In this document: positions 47,647 to 57,499 of the stretch, one piece after another | Layout: each line of letters begins with the position of its first letter | How positions within the stretch are numbered: the stretch's first letter is position 1 | From: Acrocarpospora catenulata | Lineage (GTDB): Bacteria; Actinomycetota; Actinomycetes; Streptosporangiales; Streptosporangiaceae | Assembly: GCF_018476525.1 (NCBI RefSeq) | Contig: NZ_JAHCST010000030.1 | Span: forward strand, 34,512-98,511 | Direction: 5' to 3' | Length of the DNA stretch: 64,000 nt | Notes under the pieces: generated by a model | The model's database searches: none | Told to the model about the DNA's origin: nothing | The model's input: only the letters and a program-made list of their open reading frames with translations | Translations under genes and position numbers: made by a program

Positions 47647-49929
47647 ATGCCGTATCGTCCCCCTTTGGTTGCGCGCGAATACTTCGTCGCTGACCCTCCG
47701 GAATTACCTGTGCGGGAGCGCGGGGAGGCGGGGCTGTCGGCGCTGACGCGCGCCGAGGTGGTCGCCGTGGACGCCGCCGGTGTCACCTGCAAGGGGGTGA
47801 CCTCGGCGGACGAGTCGCTGGTGGTGCGGGTCTGCGCGGCGGGGGAGGGCGTGATCCGGGTCCGGCTGAGCCAGGACGCCGACGCCCGCAGCCGCTCGGC
47901 TCGGGCGATCTCCCTGGTCACGCCGGGCACGGCGGCGGGGGCGACGGTGACCGTGGAAGACGACCGGGTGGTGGTGGACGCGGGCGCGGTCCGCGCCGAG
48001 ATCCGGCTGAACCCGTGGAACATGCGCTTCACCGACGGCACCGGCCGCCTACTGGCGGAGCAGGACCCGGGGCGGCCGGACATCAGCGGCCGGTTGCGCA
48101 CCCTCCCGTTCGGGCGCTCCACCGCCGACGGCACCACGGTCGCCTACCACGAGACCTTCCTGGTCCCGGCCGACGAGGCGTTCGGCGGGTTCGGGGAGTC
48201 GTTCACCCCCGTGAACAAGCGCGGCCAGCGGCCGTTGATGTGGAACTTCGACGCGTTCGGCGCGGAGTCCCAGCGGGCGTACAAGAACGTGCCGTTCTAC
48301 CTGTCCAGCCGGGGTTACGGGATCGTGGTGGACAGCGGCATGCCGGTCGAGTTCGACATGTGCCAGTCCACCCACAGCGACGTGCAGATCATCGTCCCGG
48401 ACGACCTGATCGACTACTACGTGCTGGGCGGCCCGACCCCCGCCGAGGTGCTCGGGCGGCTGGACGCGCTGACCGGCAAGCCGGTGCTGCCGCCGAAGTG
48501 GGCGTTCGGCGCGTGGATCTCGTCGGGCTTCTTCCGGGACACCCAGGAGCGGGTGCTTGAGCGGGCGCGGACCATCCGGGCCAAGGGCATCCCCTGCGAC
48601 GTGCTGCACCTGGACACCTTCTGGCAGGCCGACGGGAACTGGTCCGACCTGCGCTGGGACCCGGTGGCCTTCCCCGACCCCGAGGGCATGCTGGCCACCC
48701 TGGCCGACCAGGGCTTCCAGGTCTGCCTCTGGATGAACCCCTACATCTCCCACCAGAGCCCCGTCTTCCAGGAAGCCGCCGAAGCCGGATATTTCCTGAA
48801 AAATCGTGACGGAGAGGACTACGTCGCCGACGTCTGGCACGGCTCCTTCCCGGCCTCCGGCATCCTCGACTTCACCAACCCCGAGGCCGCCGCCTGGTTC
48901 CGGGACCGGCTCAGGGGCCTGCTCCAGCAGGGCGTGGCGGTGTTCAAGACCGACTTCGCCGAGGGGGTGCCCGCCGACGCGGTCGCCGCCAACGGCATGA
49001 CCGGCACCGAACTCCACAACGTCTACACGCTGCTCTTCAACGACCTGGTCATGGACGTCACCCACGAGGTCACCGGCCACCGCCTGGTCTGGGCCCGCTC
49101 CTCCTACCTGGGCGGCCAGCGCCACCCCGCGCAGTGGAGCGGCGATGTGGACGCCACCTACCCGGCCATGGGCAGCACCATCCGCGGCGGCCTCTCCCAC
49201 GGCCTGTCCGGCATCCCGTTCTGGAGCCACGACGCCGGCGGTTTCACCGGCACCCCCACCCCCGACCTGTACGTGCGCTGGTCCCAGTTCGGCGCGCTCT
49301 CCCCGCTGGTCCGCTTCCACGGCACCACCAGCCGCGAGCCCTGGGAGTTCCCCGAGCATGCCGAACGCGGCGCGATCGAGGCGCTGAGGCTGCGCTACCG
49401 GCTCATGCCCTACCTCTACACGGCGGCGGTGACCGCGGCCGAGACGGGCGTCCCGATGATGCGCGCGCTCTGCGTGGACTACCCGGACGACCCGGTGGCC
49501 TGGCAGGCGGACCTGGAGTACCTGCTCGGCCCGGATCTGCTGGTGGCGCCGATGATCTCGGCCGACGGGATCCGCGACGTCTACCTGCCGGCCGGGTCGT
49601 GGGTGGACTACTGGACCGGCGAGACCCTGACCGGCGGCCGGTACATCACGGTCGCGCCGCACCTGGACCGCATCCCCCTCTACGTCCGGCACGGCGCGCT
49701 CATCCCCACCACCGTCCCCGGGGACACGGTGGCCGACAACCCCGACATCACTCTCGTCGCGTACGGCCTGCCGCAGGGCGTCAGCCGTACCGACATCAAG
49801 GACCTGGACGGAAGCACCGCGGTCGTCGCGACCGTGGACGGCGACCGGCTGCTGGTCAGCGCCGACGGGCCCAAACGGATCTCTCATGTCGAACTCGTCG
49901 GCGCCGCCGCCGAGATCGTCATCCATTAG
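47647..49929 (+). CDS. GH31 alpha-xylosidase-type glycosidase (intracellular)
   Basis: 760 residues with no signal peptide. An N-terminal beta-sandwich (to about 275) is followed by the GH31 barrel. The nucleophile is Asp436 in VFKTDFAEGVP, close to the FKTDFGERIP of YicI-type alpha-xylosidases. The acid/base is Asp500 in WSGDVDATYP. The distal domains follow. It probably removes alpha-1,6-xylose from xyloglucan oligosaccharides; alpha-glucosidase activity is the alternative. It heads an operon with a binding protein, two permeases and a secreted GH3. GGAG lies 7 bases upstream of ATG 47647. Confidence 0.9.
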   Translation: MPYRPPLVAREYFVADPPELPVRERGEAGLSALTRAEVVAVDAAGVTCKGVTSADESLVVRVCAAGEGVIRVRLSQDADARSRSARAISLVTPGTAAGATVTVEDDRVVVDAGAVRAEIRLNPWNMRFTDGTGRLLAEQDPGRPDISGRLRTLPFGRSTADGTTVAYHETFLVPADEAFGGFGESFTPVNKRGQRPLMWNFDAFGAESQRAYKNVPFYLSSRGYGIVVDSGMPVEFDMCQSTHSDVQIIVPDDLIDYYVLGGPTPAEVLGRLDALTGKPVLPPKWAFGAWISSGFFRDTQERVLERARTIRAKGIPCDVLHLDTFWQADGNWSDLRWDPVAFPDPEGMLATLADQGFQVCLWMNPYISHQSPVFQEAAEAGYFLKNRDGEDYVADVWHGSFPASGILDFTNPEAAAWFRDRLRGLLQQGVAVFKTDFAEGVPADAVAANGMTGTELHNVYTLLFNDLVMDVTHEVTGHRLVWARSSYLGGQRHPAQWSGDVDATYPAMGSTIRGGLSHGLSGIPFWSHDAGGFTGTPTPDLYVRWSQFGALSPLVRFHGTTSREPWEFPEHAERGAIEALRLRYRLMPYLYTAAVTAAETGVPMMRALCVDYPDDPVAWQADLEYLLGPDLLVAPMISADGIRDVYLPAGSWVDYWTGETLTGGRYITVAPHLDRIPLYVRHGALIPTTVPGDTVADNPDITLVAYGLPQGVSRTDIKDLDGSTAVVATVDGDRLLVSADGPKRISHVELVGAAAEIVIH

Positions 49930-49939
49930 GAGTTCACAA

Positions 49940-51241
49940 ATGCGCAAATCCTCCATCGCCGTTCTCCTGGCGGCCGTGCTCGGCATGGCCGCCTGCGGAA
50001 GTACCGATACCCCCTCCTCCCCGCAGGCGTCCTCGGCCGCCCCGCGGACCCTCACCCTGTGGCACTACGAGGGCGCCGAGAGCGCCATGGGCAAGGCCTG
50101 GGCGGAGGCGATCAAGAAGTTCGAGGCCTCCCACCCCGGGGTGACGGTGAAGTTCGAGGAGAAGGGCTTCGAACAGATCCAGCGGACGGCGAGCATGGTC
50201 CTCAACTCCGACGAGGCCCCTGACCTGATGGAGTACAACAAGGGCAACGCCACCTCGGGGCTGCTCTCCAAGCAGGGGCTGCTGACCGACCTGTCGGAGG
50301 AGGCCGCCAAGCGCGGCTGGGACAAGGCGCTGTCGCCGTCGCTGCAGACCACCGCCCGCTACGACGAGCGGGGCATCATGGGGTCCGGCAAGTGGTTCGG
50401 CATCCCGAACTACGCCGAGTACGTGATGGTCTACTACAACAAGGACCTGTTCACGAAGCACAACGTCGCCGTGCCGACCACCTACGACGAGTTCGTCGCC
50501 GCGCTGGACACCTTCGTCAAGGCGGGCGTGACCCCGATCGCCAACGCGGGCGCCGAGTACCCGGCCCAGCAGATCTTCTACCTGCTCGCCCTCAGCAAGG
50601 CCAACCGCGCCTGGGTGGACAGCTACCAGCTGTACAAGGGCAAGGTCGACTTCCAGGGTCCCGAGCTCAGCTACGCCGCCACCACCTTCGCGGACTGGGT
50701 GAAGAAGGGCTACATCGCCAAGGACTCGGCGGGGATCAAGGCCGAGGACATGGGGGTCTCGTTCATCGGCGGCAAGTTCCCGATCATGGTCTCCGGCTCC
50801 TGGTGGTACGGGCGGCTCCAGTCCGAGATCAAGGACTTCGAGTGGGGCTCCTTCCTCTGGCCGGGCAACCAGATGTCGCCCGGTTCCTCGGGCAACCTCT
50901 GGGTGGTCCCGGAGAAGTCCGAGAACAAGGACCTCGCCTACGACTTCATCGACATCACGATGAGCAAGGAGATCCAGAACCTGCTCGGCAACTCGGGCGG
51001 CCTCCCGGTGGCGGCCGACCCGTCGGCGATCACCGACGCCAAGAGCAAGGAACTGGTGGAGAACTTCAACAAGCTCACCGCCCAGGACGGCCTGGCCTTC
51101 TACCCCGACTGGCCGGCGCCCGGGTACTACGACGTGCTGGTGGCCGGGGTCCAGGGCCTGATCAACGGCAAGGACCCGAAGGCCGTGCTCGACGAGATCG
51201 CCGCGCCGTACCAAGAGAACCTGGCGGACATCGGCGGATGA
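49940..51241 (+). CDS. Sugar-binding lipoprotein of second CUT1 ABC transporter
   Basis: 433 residues from ATG 49940, with TAGGAG upstream. The lipoprotein signal ends GMAAC (Cys18). The solute-binding type 1 fold includes LTLWHYEGAESAMGKAWAEAIKKFE, VVPEKSENKDLAYDFIDI and the end INGKDPKAVLDEIAAPYQ. It lies 10 bases after GH31 and overlaps the permease (ATGA). The likely ligand is an oligosaccharide with alpha-xylosyl ends, by association with GH31. Confidence 0.93.
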   Translation: MRKSSIAVLLAAVLGMAACGSTDTPSSPQASSAAPRTLTLWHYEGAESAMGKAWAEAIKKFEASHPGVTVKFEEKGFEQIQRTASMVLNSDEAPDLMEYNKGNATSGLLSKQGLLTDLSEEAAKRGWDKALSPSLQTTARYDERGIMGSGKWFGIPNYAEYVMVYYNKDLFTKHNVAVPTTYDEFVAALDTFVKAGVTPIANAGAEYPAQQIFYLLALSKANRAWVDSYQLYKGKVDFQGPELSYAATTFADWVKKGYIAKDSAGIKAEDMGVSFIGGKFPIMVSGSWWYGRLQSEIKDFEWGSFLWPGNQMSPGSSGNLWVVPEKSENKDLAYDFIDITMSKEIQNLLGNSGGLPVAADPSAITDAKSKELVENFNKLTAQDGLAFYPDWPAPGYYDVLVAGVQGLINGKDPKAVLDEIAAPYQENLADIGG

Positions 51242-52101
51242 GAGCACGCCAGCGGGGATACTGGGTCTACCTGATCCCCAGCCTGATCCTGTTCACCGGC
51301 GTCATCGTGGTCCCGTTCGCGATGAACGTGGCCACCAGCTTCACCCGCTGGTCCGGGGTGGGCACGCCGACCTGGATCGGGTTCGAGAACTACGCACGAC
51401 TGCTGGAGGACGACCGCTTCTGGGCGTCCTTCCAGCACAACGTCGCCCTCATCCTGGCGATGGCGGTCGTCCCCACGCTGATCGGCCTGGTGCTGGCCGC
51501 GGCGCTGTTCGACTACATCGCCAGGAGGTTCGGCCCACGGACCGCCTCGGCCCTGCGGGCCGCGTTCTACCTGCCGCAGGTGCTGCCGGTGGCGGTCGCG
51601 GGCGTGGTGTGGGGGTGGCTGCTGCACCCCTCCTACGGCGCGGTCAACCAGATCTTCGGCCTGGAGGTGGACTGGCTGGGCGACCCGTCGATCGCGCTGG
51701 CCACCGTGATGGCGGTGATGGTCTGGTTCCAGCTCGGCTACCCGGTGGTCATCTTCATGGCCGGCCTGCAGCGGGTGGATCCCGCGCTCTACGAGGCGGC
51801 CGAGATCGACGGCGCCGGCTGGTGGCGGCGGTTCTGGCACATCACCCTCGCGCAGATCCGGCCCGAGATCTTCGTGGTGCTGCTGACCTGTACGATCGCC
51901 GCGCTCAAGGTGTTCGGCCCGATCTTCGTGCTGACCCGGGGCGGCCCGGCCAACGCGACCATGGTGCCGTCCTACTTCTCGTACCTGAACTTCTTCCAGA
52001 AATCCAACGTCGGGTACGGCTCCGCCATCGCCACCGTGCTGGCGCTGATCATCGTGGTGGTCACCTTCCTGTTCCTGCGCGTCCAGGAGCGTGACGCATG
52101 A
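51238..52101 (+). CDS. Carbohydrate ABC transporter permease, MalF type (second system)
   Basis: 287 residues with six hydrophobic segments. The start YWVYLIPSLILFTGVIVVPF is the first membrane helix, and the EAA loop is LYEAAEIDGAGWWRRFWHITLAQIRP. It overlaps the genes on both sides by 4 bases. It forms the channel with the next permease. No dedicated ATPase is in the operon. Confidence 0.92.
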   Translation: MRARQRGYWVYLIPSLILFTGVIVVPFAMNVATSFTRWSGVGTPTWIGFENYARLLEDDRFWASFQHNVALILAMAVVPTLIGLVLAAALFDYIARRFGPRTASALRAAFYLPQVLPVAVAGVVWGWLLHPSYGAVNQIFGLEVDWLGDPSIALATVMAVMVWFQLGYPVVIFMAGLQRVDPALYEAAEIDGAGWWRRFWHITLAQIRPEIFVVLLTCTIAALKVFGPIFVLTRGGPANATMVPSYFSYLNFFQKSNVGYGSAIATVLALIIVVVTFLFLRVQERDA

Positions 52102-52910
52102 GGCGCTACTCGGTGCTGGCGGCCCTGGTGGTGCTCGCCTTCGTGATGCTGGTGCCGTTCCTGATCGTCGCGTTCAACGCGGTCAAGTCGCCCGCCGAGT
52201 ACGCCTCAGGCGGGCCGCTCGCCCTGCCCGAGGGGCTCTACCTGGACGGCATCGTGCAGTTCTGGAACCGGGTGGACTTCGGGGGCAAGCTCTGGAACAG
52301 CCTGCTGATCAGCGGAACCGTGGCGGTGGCCGCGGTGGTGCTTTCTGTGCTCAACGCGTACGCGCTGGGGGTCGGGCGGGTGCGCGGGCGGCTGTCGATC
52401 CTGGTCGTCTTCCTGGTCGCCAACACGCTGCCGCAGGAGGCGCTGGTCTACCCGCTGTACTACCTGGCCAAGGCGGTGGGCCTGTACGACAGCCGGTTCT
52501 TCGTGATCGTGGTGTTCACCGTGATCCAGGCCGCGTTCGGCACCTACCTGCTCTCCGCGGTGCTCGGCCGGTTCCCCGCCGAGATCCTGGAGGCCGCCGC
52601 CATCGACGGCGCCGGGCGGTGGCGGGCGCTCTGGCGGATCGTGGTGCCGATCAGCAGGCCCACCCTGTCGGTGCTGCTGATCTTCTTCTTCATCTGGACC
52701 TGGAACGAGTTCTTCCTGCCGTTGGTCTTCCTCATCTCCAACGACAACCAGACCGTGCCGGTCGCCCTCGGCGTCCTTCAGGGCGAACGGTTCATGGACG
52801 CGACCATGTCGAGCGCGTCCGCGCTACTCGGCATCGTGCCCGCGGTGGCGTTCTTCCTGATCTTCCAGCGGACGCTGACCCGGGGGATCACGGTGGGCGC
52901 GATCAAGTAA
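52098..52910 (+). CDS. Carbohydrate ABC transporter permease, MalG type (second system)
   Basis: 270 residues with six membrane helices. The EAA loop is LEAAAIDGAGRWRALWRIVVPISRPTLS. It overlaps the preceding permease by 4 bases and is followed by the secreted GH3 gene after 34 bases, probably in the same transcript. It pairs with the MalF-type permease for oligosaccharide import. Confidence 0.92.
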   Translation: MRRYSVLAALVVLAFVMLVPFLIVAFNAVKSPAEYASGGPLALPEGLYLDGIVQFWNRVDFGGKLWNSLLISGTVAVAAVVLSVLNAYALGVGRVRGRLSILVVFLVANTLPQEALVYPLYYLAKAVGLYDSRFFVIVVFTVIQAAFGTYLLSAVLGRFPAEILEAAAIDGAGRWRALWRIVVPISRPTLSVLLIFFFIWTWNEFFLPLVFLISNDNQTVPVALGVLQGERFMDATMSSASALLGIVPAVAFFLIFQRTLTRGITVGAIK

Positions 52911-52944
52911 GTGGTTCTCCACCTGACCTGGAGGCTGTTTCCGC

Positions 52945-55839
52945 ATGTTCCGACGAGTTCTGCTGGCAGGGGCGCTGACCCTGACGCTCGGCTTCACCCC
53001 CGCCGCCGACCCCCCGTTCCGTGATCCCGGGCTGCCGCTCGCGGCCCGGATCGACGACCTGCTCGGCCGGTTGACCCTGGCCGAGAAGGTGTCCTTCCTG
53101 CACCAGTACCAGCCCGCCGTGGAGCGGCTGGGCATCGCCTCGTTCAAGACCGGGACCGAGGCGCTGCACGGCGTCGCGTGGTCCACCGACGTCGCCGCGG
53201 GCGGCGCCGTCCAGACGGCGGCCGGGACGGTCTTCCCGCAGGCCGTCGGGCTGGCCAGCACCTGGGACACGGCGCTGATCAAGCGGGTCGGCACGGCGGT
53301 CGGGACCGAGGCGCGCGGCTACCACGCGGAGGACCCCCGGGTGTGGGGGCTCCAGCTGTGGGCGCCGGTGGTCAACCTGCTCAGAGACCCGCGCTGGGGG
53401 CGGAACGAGGAGGGCTACTCCGAGGACCCGCTGCTGACCGGGGCGATCTCCACCGCGTACGCCAAGGGCATGACCGGCGACGACCCCGACCACCTGCGGA
53501 CGGCCCCGGTGCTCAAGCACTACCTGGCCAACAACAACGAGGTCAACCGGACCACCACCAACTCCAGCCTGCCGCCCCGGGTGCTCAAGGAGTACGAGGA
53601 GCCCGCGTTCCGCACGGCCATCGCGGCCGACGCCGCCACCGGCGTGATGACCTCCTACAATGTGGTCAACGGCCGCCCGGCCACGGTCACCGACCTGTCG
53701 GAGGTGCGGAGCTGGACCTCTCGTGACCTCTTCTCGGTGACCGATGCGCACGCGCCCAACAACCTGGTCGACTCCCAGCAGTACTACCCCGACCTGGCCT
53801 CGGCGGACGCGGCCGTGCTCAGGGCCAAGGTGGACAGCTTCACCACCGACGACACCAACTCGCTGCGGACCATCGACGCGATCAACGAGGCGCTGTCCCG
53901 CGGGCTGATCACCGAGGCCGACGTGAACCGGGCCGTGCGGAACATCCTGAGCATCCGGTTCCGGCTCGGCGAGTTCGACCCGAACGGGGGGCCGTACGGG
54001 GGGATCACCAAGGACGTGGTGGACTCCCCGGCGCACCGCGCGCTCAACCGGGAGACCGCGGGCAAGGCCGCCGTGCTGCTGAAGAACTCCGGGCTGCTGC
54101 CGCTCACCCCCGGCAAGAAGGTCGCCGTCATCGGGCCGCTCGGGGACACCCTCTACACCGACTGGTACGGCGGCAGCCTGCCGTACCGGGTCACCCCGCG
54201 GGCCGGGATCGCCGAGCGGTCGCCCGCGGTCGCCGCCGAGGGCGTGGACCGGATCGCGCTCAAGCACGTGACCAGCGGCCGGTACGTCACCGCCACCGGC
54301 ACCACCGACGCCCACACGGTCGGGGTCGCCGACGGGCTGACCCAGGCCGGGCAGTGGGACCTCACCGACTGGGGCGAGGGCGTGGTCACCCTGCGCAACG
54401 CCGCCAACAGCCGCTACCTCGGCTGGAACTGGACGCCGTTCGTCACCCGCGACGAGCAGCCCAACGGCTGGTTCGTGCAGCAGCAGTTCAAGCTGGAGCC
54501 CACCGGCAGCGGCGACTTCTACCTCAAGTACGTCGGGTACGAGATCACCCAGCCGTGGTTCTGGCTGCCTGAGACCTACGTGCAGGTGGACGCGGACGGC
54601 AAGCTCTCGGTGGGCGCCAAGGCGACCGCCGCCCGGTTCGCCAAGGAGGTCGTCACGGACGGGGTGGCCGCCGCGGTGGCCGCCGCCAAGTCCGCCGACG
54701 TGGCCGTGGTGGTGGTCGGCAGCATGCCGTTCATCAACGGCAGGGAGGACCACGACCGGAACGCCACCAGCCTCGCCGGAGGCCAGGAGGCCCTGGTCAA
54801 GGCGGTCCGCGCGGCCAACCCGAAGACCGTGGTGGTGCTGGAGAACAGCTACCCGACCACGATCGACTGGCTCCAGGACAACGTCCCGGCCATCCTGTGG
54901 ACCACCCACGCGGGCGCCGAGACCGGGCACGGCATCGCCGACGTCCTGTACGGGAACATCAACCCGGCGGGCCGGCTGACCCAGACCTGGTACCGGGCGA
55001 GCGCCCAGCTCCCGGCGATCACCGACTACGACATCATCAAGTCCGGCTCGACCTATCTGTACTACCAGGGCAACCCGCTCTACCCGTTCGGGCACGGGCT
55101 CTCGTACACGACCTTCGGCTACCAGAGCCTGAAGGTCACGCCGACCGCCACCGGCTACGAGGTCTCCGTCAAGGTGACCAACACCGGGTCGCGGAAGGGC
55201 GACGAAGTGGTCCAGCTCTACACCCACCAGCACCGTTCCCGGGTCAAGCAGCCGGTGAAGCAGCTGCGCGGCTTCCAGCGGGTGACCCTCGCGCCGGGGG
55301 CCTCGACCACCGTCAAGTTCCCGATCGCCAAGTCCGACCTGGCCCTGTGGGACGTGACCCGGAACCGTTTCGTCACCGAGACCGCCACCCACGACGTCCT
55401 GGTCGGCTCCTCCTCGGCCGCGATCCGGCAGCGGACCACCGTCAACGTCGCCGGCGAGACCATCCCGCGCCGCGACCTGACCAGGTCGACCCGGGCGAGC
55501 GACTTCGACGACTACACGGGCATCGAACTCCTCGACGAGAGCAAGGCCTCCGGCACCGCCGTCGGCTTCACCTCCGGCGACTGGATCGCCTTCAAGGACA
55601 GTGACCTGCGCGCACCGGCGGCCCTCACCGCCGGCGTCGCGTCGGTCGGCGGCGGCTCCCTCCAGGTCCGCCTCGGCTCCCCGACCGGCCGCCTGCTGGG
55701 CACCCTCACGGTGCCCGCCACCGGCGACCGGTACGCCTACACCACCGCCACCGTCCCGCTGGCCAAGGCGAACGGCCCCCAGGACGTCTACCTGGTCGGC
55801 ACCGGCGACCTGAGGATCCGCTCACTGGCACTCCAGTGA
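52945..55839 (+). CDS. Secreted multidomain GH3 beta-glycosidase
   Basis: 964 residues. The signal peptide is about 1-20. The GH3 N-terminal barrel (about 25-340) has the nucleophile Asp near 266 in FSVTDAH and FGHGLSYT-type motifs later on. The GH3 C-terminal sandwich (VAVIGPLGDTLYTDWYGG) is interrupted at about 430-560 by a beta-trefoil or fascin-like insert (KHVTSGRYVTATG ... YLGWNW). It resumes at ADVAVVVVGSMPFINGREDHDR, with a fibronectin-like domain (TNTGSRKGDEVVQLY) after it. Residues about 840-964 look like a CBM6/35-type domain (STRASDFDDYTGIELL). Beta-glucosidase or beta-xylosidase are the likely activities. CTGGAGG precedes the ATG. Confidence 0.9.
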   Translation: MFRRVLLAGALTLTLGFTPAADPPFRDPGLPLAARIDDLLGRLTLAEKVSFLHQYQPAVERLGIASFKTGTEALHGVAWSTDVAAGGAVQTAAGTVFPQAVGLASTWDTALIKRVGTAVGTEARGYHAEDPRVWGLQLWAPVVNLLRDPRWGRNEEGYSEDPLLTGAISTAYAKGMTGDDPDHLRTAPVLKHYLANNNEVNRTTTNSSLPPRVLKEYEEPAFRTAIAADAATGVMTSYNVVNGRPATVTDLSEVRSWTSRDLFSVTDAHAPNNLVDSQQYYPDLASADAAVLRAKVDSFTTDDTNSLRTIDAINEALSRGLITEADVNRAVRNILSIRFRLGEFDPNGGPYGGITKDVVDSPAHRALNRETAGKAAVLLKNSGLLPLTPGKKVAVIGPLGDTLYTDWYGGSLPYRVTPRAGIAERSPAVAAEGVDRIALKHVTSGRYVTATGTTDAHTVGVADGLTQAGQWDLTDWGEGVVTLRNAANSRYLGWNWTPFVTRDEQPNGWFVQQQFKLEPTGSGDFYLKYVGYEITQPWFWLPETYVQVDADGKLSVGAKATAARFAKEVVTDGVAAAVAAAKSADVAVVVVGSMPFINGREDHDRNATSLAGGQEALVKAVRAANPKTVVVLENSYPTTIDWLQDNVPAILWTTHAGAETGHGIADVLYGNINPAGRLTQTWYRASAQLPAITDYDIIKSGSTYLYYQGNPLYPFGHGLSYTTFGYQSLKVTPTATGYEVSVKVTNTGSRKGDEVVQLYTHQHRSRVKQPVKQLRGFQRVTLAPGASTTVKFPIAKSDLALWDVTRNRFVTETATHDVLVGSSSAAIRQRTTVNVAGETIPRRDLTRSTRASDFDDYTGIELLDESKASGTAVGFTSGDWIAFKDSDLRAPAALTAGVASVGGGSLQVRLGSPTGRLLGTLTVPATGDRYAYTTATVPLAKANGPQDVYLVGTGDLRIRSLALQ

Positions 55840-55844
55840 CCGCT

Positions 55845-55870
55845 GGGCGCCCGGCCGTGGCCGGGCGCCC
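55845..55870 (+). terminator. Terminator of the GH31-GH3 operon
   Basis: GGGCGCCCGGCC (55845-55856) pairs with GGCCGGGCGCCC (55859-55870) over a 2- to 4-base loop, 6 bases after the GH3 stop. The 140 bases that follow hold no clear signal except the kinase promoter region. Confidence 0.75.
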
Positions 55871-56011
55871 CTGTCGGCCGCCCTGGCCTGGCTGGGCGTG
55901 CTCGTCCTCCCGCTGCTCGCGGCGGGCTTCCGGCGCTGATCGATACCGGAGGTCGATATCGGCCGCCGGAATCGGCGAAGGCAGCTGATTAGATTTCGCT
56001 ATCCTCCCGCT

Positions 56012-57499
56012 ATGGCCGAATCGACCGGGGAAATGCTGGCCGCTCGGTATCGCCTGCTCCGTCCTCTCGGTTCTGGCGGCATGGGCACTGTCTGGCTGGC
56101 CAGGGATGAGACGCTCGACCGCGAGGTGGCGGTCAAGGAGCTGCGTTTCCCCGAGGGACTGGACGAGCGCAAACGCGCCGAGATGGTGGCCAGGGTGATG
56201 CGCGAGGCGGAGGTCACCGCCCGGCTGCGCCACCCCGCCATCGTCGCCGTGCACGACGTCCTGGTCGAGGGCGGCAAACCGTGGATCGTGATGGAGCGCC
56301 TGCACGGCCGCAACCTCGGCGAGGAGGTCCGCGTCCACGGCCCGCTGCCCGCCCCGCAGGTGGCCGAGATCGGCGCGCGCATGCTGGAGGCGCTGGCCGC
56401 CGCGCACGCGCTCGGCGTGCAGCACCGCGACGTCAAACCCGCCAACGTCTTCCTGACCGGCGACGGCCGGGTGGTGCTGACCGACTTCGGCATCGCCCGC
56501 CCCGCCGACACCACCGCCCTGACCGGGGACGGGCTGCTGGTCGGCTCGCCCGGGTACATCGCCCCCGAGCGGCTCTCCGGCGAGCCGGGCGGCCCGGCCG
56601 CCGACCTCTGGTCGCTGGGCGCCACCCTGTACCTGGCGCTGGAGGGCACGCCGCCGTTCAAGGGCAGCCAGGTCGAGGTGCTCTACGCCACCGTGGCCAA
56701 GGACGTGCCGGTGCCGCGCGCGGAGGGCCCGATCGGGCCGCTGATCCGGTGGATGTTGTCCAGGGACCCGTCAGGCCGGCCGGAGCCCGCGGCCGCGCTG
56801 GAACTGTTCCGGCAGATCGCCAGGGGCGGCATGCCCGAGATCACCATGCCCATGCACGCCCGGCGGCCCCGCGCCCGCTGGTGGTGGATCCTGCCCGTCA
56901 TCCCGGTGGTGGCCGCCGCCGCGATCTTCGTGCCGTGGGGCGGCGCAGAACCCGGGACCCCCGTACGGCGGCCGTCGCCGGTCTTCGCCCAGCCGGTCGA
57001 CCTCTGCACGGTGTTATCGGAGGCCGAGGTCACCGCCCTGATCGGCACGGCGGCCCCCAGTAAGAAGATCGAGAAGGGCTGCCAGTGGACCGTTGACGGC
57101 CGGGGCGTGCGCATCGACCCGGAGACCGACTCCGACACCCCCGACCCGTGGGCGCTGACCACGGAGTCCGCCCGCACCCTGCTCGGCGGCCTCCGGCGGC
57201 GCTTCGACAACGGCCTCCGGGAGGGCCAGTTCATCTGGTACGAGATCGGGGCCGACCGCAAGCGGCAGGTGGTGCTCTCCCGGCCCAGGGACCTGCCGGA
57301 CGTGGGCGAGGAGGCGTTCGCCACCGACGTGAGCACCGTGGACGGCCGGATCATGGGCGGCCTCGTCTACTTCCGCCTCGGCGACCTGGTCGGCAAGGTG
57401 GAGTACGCCGACCTGGGCGAGCAGACCCCTGACCAGATCCGCGCCGCGGCCACCCGGGCGGCCAGGGTGGCGGCCGAGACGTTGTGGAGCCGGGCGTAG
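56012..57499 (+). CDS. Membrane serine/threonine protein kinase with extracellular Cys-containing domain
   Basis: 495 residues. The PknB-type kinase domain is at about 13-270: glycine loop GSGGMGTVW (20-28), Lys42 in AVKEL, catalytic Asp140 in HRDVKPAN, DFG Asp158, and APERL. One membrane segment lies at about 290-308. The outside domain (about 325-495) starts DLCTVLSEAEVTALIG and has a partner Cys in GCQWTV, the pattern of DUF3558-like lipoprotein and sensor domains. It probably senses an outside ligand and phosphorylates cytoplasmic targets. Its stop overlaps the next kinase gene by one base, so the two are co-translated. Confidence 0.92.
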   Translation: MAESTGEMLAARYRLLRPLGSGGMGTVWLARDETLDREVAVKELRFPEGLDERKRAEMVARVMREAEVTARLRHPAIVAVHDVLVEGGKPWIVMERLHGRNLGEEVRVHGPLPAPQVAEIGARMLEALAAAHALGVQHRDVKPANVFLTGDGRVVLTDFGIARPADTTALTGDGLLVGSPGYIAPERLSGEPGGPAADLWSLGATLYLALEGTPPFKGSQVEVLYATVAKDVPVPRAEGPIGPLIRWMLSRDPSGRPEPAAALELFRQIARGGMPEITMPMHARRPRARWWWILPVIPVVAAAAIFVPWGGAEPGTPVRRPSPVFAQPVDLCTVLSEAEVTALIGTAAPSKKIEKGCQWTVDGRGVRIDPETDSDTPDPWALTTESARTLLGGLRRRFDNGLREGQFIWYEIGADRKRQVVLSRPRDLPDVGEEAFATDVSTVDGRIMGGLVYFRLGDLVGKVEYADLGEQTPDQIRAAATRAARVAAETLWSRA

